Assembly: GCA_036702975.1 (NCBI GenBank)
Contig: DATNPX010000011.1
Span: 1-16,840 of the forward strand
DNA: 16,840 bases
From: DATNPX01 sp036702975
GTDB lineage: Bacteria; Cyanobacteriota; Vampirovibrionia; Obscuribacterales; Obscuribacteraceae
Reading direction: 5' to 3'
Below, one piece after another: positions 6,371 through 12,095 of this stretch. The notes under the pieces are model-generated. The model made no database searches, was not told the DNA's origin, and was given only the letters and a program-made list of their open reading frames with translations. Numbering within the stretch: the first letter of the stretch is position 1; each line of letters starts with the position of its first letter. Position numbers and translations under genes: made by a program.

Positions 6371-6438
6371 GGATTTGCCTGCGCAGAGTTGTTGTATTTT
6401 CGATACGCTGTGAACAACATCCCATTTCAGGCACAGCA

Positions 6439-6444
6439 TGTCAA
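6439..6444 (-). promoter_or_regulatory. Consensus -35 box before the Rhs gene
   Basis: TTGACA stands on the minus strand at 6444-6439. A start of transcription about 35 bp downstream would fall between the two possible ATG codons and so supports ATG 6370. The matching -10 (near GATGTT) is poor, so this is a weak call. Confidence 0.3.
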
Positions 6445-6614
6445 CAGAGATAAAGTGCCCTATTTATGCGGCTTCTGCTTCTAAAACTGGTTTTGTCCCC
6501 CGGTCGGGTGAGTTAATGTTTTCCGTTGTCTGGCGTCACCATAATTGGTGCTCGCGTTCGGTATTTCAGCGGAACTGTCTGTTAATTGGCGAATTCCCAG
6601 CACTCTCACATATA

Positions 6615-6662
6615 CCGGTGTAAAAGTGCATAGCCTGTGCTTGCTGTGCGCTTTTGCACCGG
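6615..6662 (+). ncRNA. 19-bp hairpin, possible plus-strand structured RNA
   Basis: Bases 6615-6633 (starting CCGGTGTAAAAGTGC) pair with 6644-6662 (ending GCTTTTGCACCGG) around a 10-nt loop. Three positions depart from Watson-Crick pairing, and all three are T on the left and G on the right. These are G-U pairs in plus-strand RNA but A-C mismatches in minus-strand RNA. That bias suggests the plus strand is the one that folds. Function is unknown. Confidence 0.45.
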
Positions 6663-6664
6663 AA

Positions 6665-6687
6665 CCGTCGGCTAGGCAAGCCGACGG
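6665..6687. repeat. Perfect 9-bp hairpin
   Basis: CCGTCGGCT (6665-6673) and AGCCGACGG (6679-6687) pair perfectly around AGGCA. It follows the 19-bp hairpin by 2 nt and overlaps the end of the minus-strand regulator gene, so it could end that transcript, though no T-run follows. Confidence 0.5.
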
Positions 6688-7007
6688 AGCGTCCAGGAAT
6701 TACCCGAGCGCATATCGAACGTATTCGAGCGAAGCCCATGTTGAGTGTAATTTACGGAATTATTTGGCAGGTTTTTTACGGAATTAAATGGCAGTGTTCG
6801 CCTTTTCCCCTTATCTGAACGAACTGTGCGCACAAGCGCTGAAGCACCGGCCTTCTTAAGAGTAGCTAGATCGCGGTACAAAGTGCGCTCGGATAATCCT
6901 GACTCAACTGCCAGTGCCCGTATGGTAACGCCTTTGTGCAAGTGCCGCTTTAGAAGGCGAAGCGTCTCTATGCCATCTTTCTTGGATGGGCTTTTGGATT
7001 TGCTCAT
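6672..7007 (-). CDS. Helix-turn-helix regulator inside the mobile element, C-terminus crossing its end
   Basis: From ATG 7007 this gives 111 residues starting MSKSKSPSKKDGIETLRLLK; a GTG at 7049 is in frame, and neither has a clear ribosome site. Residues about 11-52 (IETLRLLKRHLHKGVTIRAL, then AVESGLSERTLYRDLATLKK) form a DeoR/HTH_11-type helix-turn-helix. The genuine part ends near residue 70. From about 71 to 86 the frame translates the 24-bp terminal repeats (LPFNSVKNLPNNSVNYT), and the last 25 residues lie in flanking DNA. It is divergent from the resolvase gene with about 140 bp between them, so it may regulate that gene or assist transposition. Confidence 0.55.
   Translation of the reverse strand: MSKSKSPSKKDGIETLRLLKRHLHKGVTIRALAVESGLSERTLYRDLATLKKAGASALVRTVRSDKGKRRTLPFNSVKNLPNNSVNYTQHGLRSNTFDMRSGNSWTLRRLA
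6746..6793 (-). repeat. Left end: two 24-bp repeats
   Basis: Read on the minus strand, both units contain the AATTCCGTAAA core, starting TGCCATTTAATTCCGT (6793-6770) and TGCCAAATAATTCCGT (6769-6746). The third unit found at the right end is absent here. Confidence 0.75.
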
Positions 7008-7086
7008 GCTATTTGCAAAAATTGGAAGTTCTGCAACACTAAGCTGCACGCTTCAAAACAGCGATCATCTCGTGTCGCAAAAATAA

Positions 7087-7123
7087 TAGCAAAACTGTAA
7101 AACTTCCCATATAACTTTTGCTA
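7087..7123. promoter_or_regulatory. Candidate res subsite/operator of the resolvase
   Basis: TAGCAAAA (7087-7094) and TTTTGCTA (7116-7123) form an inverted repeat across 21 bp, in the gap between the divergent regulator and resolvase genes. The length of 37 bp and the place fit a resolvase-binding subsite that also controls the two promoters. TATAAC at 7110-7115 may be a -10 element. Confidence 0.4.
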
Positions 7124-7146
7124 AGGTCACAAAAGAGGGCACAGTA

Positions 7147-7695
7147 GTGAAGATTGGCTATGCAAGAGTATCTACAGAAGAACAGAATCTGGATATGCAA
7201 TTAACAGCATTGCGTAAAGCGAAATGCACCAAAATCTATGAGGAAAAACAGTCCGGCGCAAGTCGAAATCGCGTCGAGCTGAACAAAATGTTAGAGACAC
7301 TCCGCCCTGGCGATGTTGTTGTTGTTTGGAAACTAGACCGCCTTGCCCGCTCAACAAGGATTTTGTTGGAGCTTCTTGAGGAGATTATTGATGCAGACGC
7401 CAAGTTTGTCTCTCTCTCTGAGCCATGGGCTGACACCACTTCCCCCGCCGGCAAGATGATTGTGACAGTGCTATCAGGTATGGCAGAGTTCGAACGCGAC
7501 CTCATTCGCGAACGCACTAAAACCGGCAGAATCGCAGCCCTTGAACGAGGGGTTAAGTTTGGACGTCCAAAAAAACTAACCCCAGCCGAAAAGAAACAGG
7601 TCAAACGTCGCAGGGAAAACGGAGAGTCCATCAGGGATATCGCCGATTATTTCAATGTTCATTTCACAACAGTGTATAGAGCATTGGAAGAATAA
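7147..7695 (+). CDS. Serine resolvase of the mobile element (TnpR/TniR type)
   Basis: This encodes 182 residues from GTG 7147, with GAGGG 7 nt upstream. The catalytic domain opens MKIGYARVSTEEQNLDMQLT with R7 and catalytic S9. The second active-site patch is KLDRLARS (about residues 62-69), followed by TTSPAGKMIVTVLSGMAEFE and the long E-helix (ERDLIRERTKTGRIAA). The tail (about 140-182) has a Hin-like helix-turn-helix, ending GESIRDIADYFNVHFTTVYR. All residues expected for activity are present. Such enzymes resolve cointegrates made by replicative transposition, cutting at a res site. It lies between the inverted ends of the element and is most likely its resolvase. Confidence 0.9.
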   Translation: MKIGYARVSTEEQNLDMQLTALRKAKCTKIYEEKQSGASRNRVELNKMLETLRPGDVVVVWKLDRLARSTRILLELLEEIIDADAKFVSLSEPWADTTSPAGKMIVTVLSGMAEFERDLIRERTKTGRIAALERGVKFGRPKKLTPAEKKQVKRRRENGESIRDIADYFNVHFTTVYRALEE

Positions 7696-7712
7696 ACCTC
7701 AAAGCTGGTGCC

Positions 7713-7724
7713 ACCGCATGCGGT
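7713..7724. repeat. Perfect 12-bp palindrome after the resolvase gene
   Basis: ACCGCATGCGGT lies 17 bp after the resolvase stop and 8 bp before the right-end repeats. It could be a short terminator stem or a protein site. Confidence 0.35.
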
Positions 7725-7732
7725 TGTCAGCC

Positions 7733-7804
7733 TGACAAATAATTCCGTGAAAAGACTGCCATTTAATTCCGTAAAAAACCTGCCAAATAATTCCGTGAAT
7801 TACA
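7733..7804 (+). repeat. Right end: three contiguous 24-bp repeats
   Basis: The units start TGACAAATAATTCCGT (7733), TGCCATTTAATTCCGT (7757) and TGCCAAATAATTCCGT (7781), with no gap between them. The last ends in ATTACA, mirroring the TGTAAT tip of the left end. Confidence 0.75.
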
Positions 7805-7959
7805 CCGCAAGGCAGGCATTGACGGCGGGCGGGTCGCGTTTAGGCTCTTGTGCCAGGCAGGCAGGAAGCGAAGCGGCCCGGTATGGCTTTAAAGCTCACC
7901 TGCGCACAGCTGCAACAAAATCAGCACCTGACTTCTTGATGCAGTAAAGGTCCCCACCA

Positions 7960-8012
7960 AGAGCCGTTACATCTGACTGGAGGCTCCGGCGGTGTCGAAA
8001 GATAACGGCTCT
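7960..8012. repeat. 10-bp inverted repeat
   Basis: AGAGCCGTTA (7960-7969) is the exact reverse complement of TAACGGCTCT (8003-8012). The 33-nt loop is GC-rich. A second, 7-bp pair (8049-8055 with 8077-8083) follows. Confidence 0.4.
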
Positions 8013-8120
8013 CTCCGGCTCTCTAGCCGACGAAAAACAGGGCGAAGTCCACGGCACCTCTCCCCCAAAGAAGAACGCCGTGGGGCACCTCCAAAATCAG
8101 CCAGATAGCTCTGCCTAACT

Positions 8121-8137
8121 TTGCAAACACTCTGCAA
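8121..8137 (+). promoter_or_regulatory. Direct repeat TTGCAA-N5-CTGCAA (11-bp period)
   Basis: TTGCAA (8121-8126) and CTGCAA (8132-8137) are followed by CA. This is nearly the same arrangement as at 8248-8264 and, inverted, at 15544-15560. It is probably a distal binding site for the same regulator. Confidence 0.4.
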
Positions 8138-8247
8138 CAAACCCGTGCAAGTATTAGATAGGCAGATGCCGCTCCAAATAACGAACACGCGGTAAACCGC
8201 ACTACTTCCAACATCTTCATTGCACGTTTCACCACACAAAGACTTCT

Positions 8248-8264
8248 CTGCAAAATCTCTGCAA
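8248..8264 (+). promoter_or_regulatory. Direct repeat CTGCAA-N5-CTGCAA before the gene at 8308
   Basis: CTGCAA stands at 8248-8253 and 8259-8264. A poor -10 (CATAAA, 8274-8279) begins 10 bp later. Response regulators of the OmpR/PhoB family bind direct repeats with this 11-bp period in place of a -35 box, so a similar activator is plausible. Confidence 0.5.
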
Positions 8265-8307
8265 CATTTAGCTCATAAACTGGCTGAAACTTCTCGGAGA
8301 TACAAAC

Positions 8308-8742
8308 ATGGAAAAAGCCACTTCTGCTCAATTATTCAAACAAGCCGACCGGCAATCGAACGAAGCCGACTCTCACGCACATAAGCTTGTCCACGAAATA
8401 TCAGACTGGTTCAATTGCTATACACAGGCTGGCAGTACCCGCACCCAGGCACTGATCGAAGGCGTCAAAGAAGGAGCTGCCTCACTCGAGAGAGCAGCTG
8501 AAGAAAAACTGGCGGCTGCAGGCCGAGTAGTTACAGCCGTTGGTCTGGAACTGAAAGATGAAAACCCGGAACTAGTAGCAATAGGCTCAAAAATCAAACA
8601 CATGCCAGAACACGCAGCACACCGCATCCAGGATTTCTACCGCACCAGGCCATTGGCGGCCGCAGCAGAGACACTCCTCCCTCCTGTTGTCATCATTGAT
8701 GCCCTCATCCGCGGCGGACGCGATACCAAAAAACCAGGATAA
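8308..8742 (+). CDS. Helical protein of unknown function
   Basis: This encodes 144 residues from ATG 8308, with GGAGA 7 nt upstream. It is almost entirely helical: a polar N-terminal helix (about 5-35, rich in His, Asp and Glu), a linker with NCYTQAGS, a long Ala/Glu/Lys helix (about 45-80) and a hydrophobic C-terminal stretch at about 115-136 (PLAAAAETLLPPVVIIDALI) with a basic tail. The last stretch could lie on or in a membrane, but the double Pro makes a plain membrane helix doubtful. I do not recognise a family. It stands alone on its strand, next to a mobile element, and shares its regulatory repeat with the 15498/15659 genes. Confidence 0.7.
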   Translation: MEKATSAQLFKQADRQSNEADSHAHKLVHEISDWFNCYTQAGSTRTQALIEGVKEGAASLERAAEEKLAAAGRVVTAVGLELKDENPELVAIGSKIKHMPEHAAHRIQDFYRTRPLAAAAETLLPPVVIIDALIRGGRDTKKPG

Positions 8743-8751
8743 AGCGACTCG

Positions 8752-8861
8752 CCGCTTGCAAGAACACAAGAATTCAAGTTCAGATAAATTGGCCGACCAA
8801 GCCGCAAGACATTGAGGAGACATCCAGGGCCGCGCATCTGTTGCAATTTTCTTGCAAGCGG
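8752..8861. repeat. 13-bp inverted repeat in the convergent gap
   Basis: CCGCTTGCAAGAA (8752-8764) is the exact reverse complement of TTCTTGCAAGCGG (8849-8861). Each arm holds the palindrome CTTGCAAG. The right arm also forms TTGCAA-N5-TTGCAA (8841-8857), the 11-bp pattern seen elsewhere. It lies between the ends of two convergent genes, so it may end transcription from both sides or bind a protein. Confidence 0.45.
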
Positions 8862-8874
8862 ACGAGAAAACTCG

Positions 8875-10806
8875 CTAGGAGCCTTTGGAAGGCTCAAGTC
8901 CTAGCTCTCGGTCAATTCGTTGTTCTGCGTTTATTGCCATCACAAGTACAAATGAGGCTGCCGTAAATGGAACCAGGAAGCCGAGCAATGCTGCAAATAC
9001 ATTAGCTCTCATTAGAACGATAGCCACAACAAAGAACATCATTGCCGAAAGCAAAGCAGTTCCGATTTTAAAGAGAATCTGTGAAATATGACGATGCCGT
9101 GGCAACTCAGGGAAATATAGGAGCGGGAACAGCGAGACCGAGAGAAGCGCGTTTTGTAGATGAAAATAATACGGAAGAACGGGATCGGCAGAGAGAAGGA
9201 AGGTTCCTGGAAAATTCAAGATCAATCCAAGCTGTGCGCCTAACAGCGTCAGCAGACAAACCTTCTTTGATAGACAGAAAAGCAGCGTCAACTCAACCCA
9301 ATAGTCAAGCTTGAACCTTATGAATGCAGCTGTTAGGTAGCGACCCAAACAGCTATAGCAGTCAGCTAATTCGGAGAGTTGAAAGGACGGATGATCCTTT
9401 GTCGTGCGGGAATTAAGCCGCAAAGCTTTCGAATATTCTTCGACAGCAAGTTTTAAAATCTGCCTCTGAAATGGTTTTACTTTCATTTTCAGGGGCGAAA
9501 CAGAGCCAAAATCGCGCAAGGCTGAAGCAAAAAGAAAACGACTTCTGACGTTTAGTTTAGCGATTGCTTGACGGTCTTCGGTACCGCAATGATCTGCCCG
9601 CGAGACGAGTAATTCTACTCTCCGTAGCCCTTCCCCTGCTGCCAATACAGCCAACCCGAAAGAACCTTCGGAGAACATCGTCGCCCAAGCATCAACAAAA
9701 GAATCAAAATCTTCAAAAGTCAATAGGGGGTTTTCGTTCGCAAAGATTGATTCAAGCAAAACCAGGTGTTCATCTACGCGAGTATTCAAGTGCTCCTTTG
9801 TCCAGTAGGAATGCCTGTAACATTGGAAAAAGTCCAAAACTACAGGGTCATTTTTCAGCAAGTCAAAGATCTCTTTAAAGCCTCTATTGCGGAGTAAATC
9901 GAGTAGCACAAATTCGTCCAGATCAGTGCCAATCGATTTGAAGTCGTCATGATTAGCTGATCTCAGAGCGGCCAGTGCTTTGCGCGTTCCAAGCGACTTC
10001 AGAGTAGTTAAAAAGGTGCGCACTTGCTCGAAGTATGCAAGAAAATTTTGCTCCAACAGCGCATAACACGCAGCCTTAGCGTTGCAAATGCGCTCAGATT
10101 CAATGCATTCAAATTTCTTGCACTGCTCATAGGCATTTAGAGCGAGTCGAAGCAATCGCTTATTGTAATCAGGTGTTGCATACTTAAATGAAACGTTGCG
10201 ACCCAAGTCCTGAAGCGTTTTCGCATACTTAAAGCAAGCATCTCCATAAGTTGACGTTGACTGTTCAAAAAAATCGAAACCTAATGAAGTCCCCTGGGTA
10301 TCTAATTTTTGAGCTAGTTGCATAGCTTGTCCCGCGGCTAGAATTGCGAGTCCCAGGTCGCCGCTCTCTGTAAATAAATGGCTAGCTGTCACGAGTCCTG
10401 GGAGCTTTACAGTTGGCTGTGTTTCCAATTGAACTGCTTTCAATTTGGCAAACTTTGCTCCAGGAAGCGGACCCTTGCGAAATTCTGAATAGAACCAAGG
10501 GAAGTCCTCAATTAGTGAACAAATGTCTTCAAACCGCTGATGTGCAATCAGCGTCAATAACAAATCATTTGTCATTTCCGCTGGAGCGCTTGGTCCTGAT
10601 AAAACGAACCTAAAAGCATCTACTGATAGTTTCTCACAGTCTCTAATGGCAGTCAGTAGCGCGGCTTCATACAAATGATTGATTGGACTATCGCTAGCTT
10701 TTGCAACGAAAATCTTTTCTTGCAGCACTTCAAATGACTGCAACTTGTCTTGCGCTATTCGAACAAAACCGAGAGATTGAACACCCTTCAATGCCGGGAG
10801 CCTCAA
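8875..10806 (-). CDS. Large helical-repeat protein with four C-terminal membrane helices
   Basis: The frame gives up to 643 residues. No early ATG exists; TTG 10806 lacks a ribosome site and TTG 10791 has GAGG 9 nt upstream, so the exact start is uncertain. Two related helical modules are visible, about 80-230 and 300-463. Both contain FxEDI/FKEIF-type helices, then TESGDLGLAILAAGQAM in one and SEGSFGLAVLAAGEGL in the other, and end LLRLALNAYEQC or ILKLAVEEYSKA. They look TPR-like. Four hydrophobic stretches follow at about 515-540, 545-566, 578-600 and 602-625, then a short charged tail. It is the last gene of the kinase/acyltransferase block, 90 nt after the acyltransferase. Function is unknown; a scaffold in the envelope is plausible. 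Confidence 0.7.
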   Translation of the reverse strand: MRLPALKGVQSLGFVRIAQDKLQSFEVLQEKIFVAKASDSPINHLYEAALLTAIRDCEKLSVDAFRFVLSGPSAPAEMTNDLLLTLIAHQRFEDICSLIEDFPWFYSEFRKGPLPGAKFAKLKAVQLETQPTVKLPGLVTASHLFTESGDLGLAILAAGQAMQLAQKLDTQGTSLGFDFFEQSTSTYGDACFKYAKTLQDLGRNVSFKYATPDYNKRLLRLALNAYEQCKKFECIESERICNAKAACYALLEQNFLAYFEQVRTFLTTLKSLGTRKALAALRSANHDDFKSIGTDLDEFVLLDLLRNRGFKEIFDLLKNDPVVLDFFQCYRHSYWTKEHLNTRVDEHLVLLESIFANENPLLTFEDFDSFVDAWATMFSEGSFGLAVLAAGEGLRRVELLVSRADHCGTEDRQAIAKLNVRSRFLFASALRDFGSVSPLKMKVKPFQRQILKLAVEEYSKALRLNSRTTKDHPSFQLSELADCYSCLGRYLTAAFIRFKLDYWVELTLLFCLSKKVCLLTLLGAQLGLILNFPGTFLLSADPVLPYYFHLQNALLSVSLFPLLYFPELPRHRHISQILFKIGTALLSAMMFFVVAIVLMRANVFAALLGFLVPFTAASFVLVMAINAEQRIDRELGLEPSKGS

Positions 10807-10896
10807 TGTATGTGCTGATCTTGTTTTACCCGAAAATTACCGAATATCGCTACAAGCGCAGAAGTCGCGTGCCCCGGTGAGTACTACCAGCCCGCT

Positions 10897-12051
10897 CTAG
10901 CCTAAAAAAATGTTCCGAATATGACGTCGCAGCGGTTTTTCGACTACGTAAAACAAAAGCGTCGACGATAGGAGGAGTGCTGCTCCAAAGAGAAGGAGGA
11001 ACGAAAACGCGTTCATCGTAAGGGCCTGTGTCCGAAACATCTGAAGAAGCGGCCAATGCAGCAGATACATTGAATAACTGATTTCTCCAAGATACACGGC
11101 GGTCGGATGGCGAAAAACTTTTGAGAATAAGCCACGTTCAATTGAAAACAATGCTATGAGAAATGGAAAGATCAAAGCCCCACTGCAATGCAGAAGCCAA
11201 TAACCAGCAGCTGATGCCGTGTTTTCGTGTATGAACCTTGGAACCAGGCAAAAGTTGAGGGCGACAGCAAGCAGGAGGAGACTCTCAACAATCGTGCATT
11301 TAAAGGAATCAAGAGTTTGAAATCGAGGCCAGCGAATCAGTGTAGCCGCCATTCCAAGGGTGAACTCGAACAGCCTACTGACTGGATGAACATAAATCAA
11401 GGCATTAAAGAGACCAGGCTTGGATTCCAGATGATGAACCGGGAAAAACTGTGCAGTAAGGATGATGCTTGCAGTTATCGCAGCACAGAGAAGAAGCTTG
11501 TAGAGCCAAGTTGCTTTCCACTTTCGAATTAAAACGGGAAATAACAAGTAGAAGAAAAACTCAGTAGAAACACTCCAAGCCGGTGCATTCAAAGCAAAAT
11601 AGCATGAGGAACGCGGAACCCAGGACTGCATCATAGTGATATGCAGAACTGTAATCCACGGAATTCTTCCGCCGTGAGGAACCCACCAGGTATTCGTTAA
11701 ACCAAAAAAGAGAGCAATGACCGCCAGATAAGCCGGCCAAATCCTTGCGAAACGTGCAACAAAAAAGCGTGTCGTTTCCTTGTATCCTTCGATGGCAGGA
11801 TATTTTAGGGCAAGAATGAAGCCTGACAAAACAAAGAAGAAACTGACTCCCTGATCATAAGCCAACCCATCAGTGGCGGCCGGACCACTTAATGTTTGCT
11901 GTGTATGGTACGCAACCAAGAGCATGGCTGCAATAAAACGTAGTGCAGTAAGTGAGCCAATCCGTTGGGAAATTGCAGACACACGCAACGACTCTCCAGA
12001 AGTGAGGGAGAGCACCATATCTTGAGTTTGTCTAATTAATCGTTGCGACAT
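10897..12051 (-). CDS. Acyltransferase 3 family membrane enzyme (OafA/NodX-like)
   Basis: This encodes 384 residues from ATG 12051 (GGAAG 4 nt upstream); a TTG at 12078 is in frame. The family signature is clear: SLTALRFIAAMLLVAYH at about 33-49 with the conserved Arg and His, VSFFFVLSGFILAL, FFVARFARIWPAYL, PAWSVSTEFFFYLLFPVLIR, and at the end GEISYSMYLLHWPL and FYVVEKPLRRHI. About ten hydrophobic segments are present. These enzymes move acetyl or other acyl groups across the inner membrane onto sugars of O-antigen, exopolysaccharide or cell wall. The substrate cannot be told. It follows the kinase by 44 nt, with the membrane-repeat protein after it, so the three are probably one operon acting on the envelope. 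Confidence 0.88.
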   Translation of the reverse strand: MSQRLIRQTQDMVLSLTSGESLRVSAISQRIGSLTALRFIAAMLLVAYHTQQTLSGPAATDGLAYDQGVSFFFVLSGFILALKYPAIEGYKETTRFFVARFARIWPAYLAVIALFFGLTNTWWVPHGGRIPWITVLHITMMQSWVPRSSCYFALNAPAWSVSTEFFFYLLFPVLIRKWKATWLYKLLLCAAITASIILTAQFFPVHHLESKPGLFNALIYVHPVSRLFEFTLGMAATLIRWPRFQTLDSFKCTIVESLLLLAVALNFCLVPRFIHENTASAAGYWLLHCSGALIFPFLIALFSIERGLFSKVFRHPTAVYLGEISYSMYLLHWPLLQMFRTQALTMNAFSFLLLFGAALLLSSTLLFYVVEKPLRRHIRNIFLG

Positions 12052-12095
12052 GCAGCTTCCATTCTGGTGGATTTGCAAGTCCGTCGCATTAAGAG

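Larger units (their letters stand above)
6371..6671. other. Intergenic region upstream of the Rhs gene
   Basis: No convincing gene is seen. It holds the -35 box above and, at its far end, two hairpins (6615-6662 and 6665-6687). The rest shows no repeat or site that I can support. Confidence 0.5.
6746..7804. mobile_element. Transposase-less transposon-like element with iterated 24-bp ends
   Basis: The left end has two adjoining 24-bp repeats (6746-6769, 6770-6793). The right end has three, inverted (7733-7756, 7757-7780, 7781-7804). The outer pair matches 23 of 24 and the second pair 24 of 24, a 48-bp inverted repeat. All share the core TGCCAAATAATTCCGT or a close variant. The tips read 5'-TGT...ACA-3', as in Mu/Tn7/Tn5053-type elements, whose ends also carry several transposase sites in unequal number. 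Inside are a resolvase and a regulator but no transposase. The 5-bp flanks (TTGAG and CCGCA) do not match, so no target duplication is seen. Confidence 0.7.
7805..8307. other. 500-bp intergenic region with two inverted repeats and two CTGCAA direct repeats
   Basis: No supported gene is present; the long minus-strand frame here overlaps the start of the gene at 8308 and has no ribosome site. It contains AGAGCCGTTA/TAACGGCTCT (7960-7969 and 8003-8012), CCACGGC/GCCGTGG (8049-8055 and 8077-8083), a doubled CGGCTCTCT at about 8006-8024, and the regulatory repeats at 8121 and 8248. It may be a structured leader and control region for 8308. Confidence 0.4.

Noticed and set aside
6615..6687. Integron attC-like site.
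   Set aside because: The stems lack the conserved GTTRRRY/RYYYAAC ends and no integrase is present.
7708..7947. 79-residue plus-strand frame after the resolvase.
   Set aside because: Its first half is translated end repeats of the mobile element and it has no ribosome site.
8023..8331. Hydrophobic 102-residue minus-strand frame.
   Set aside because: It overlaps the well-supported start and ribosome site of the gene at 8308 and contains the regulatory repeats.
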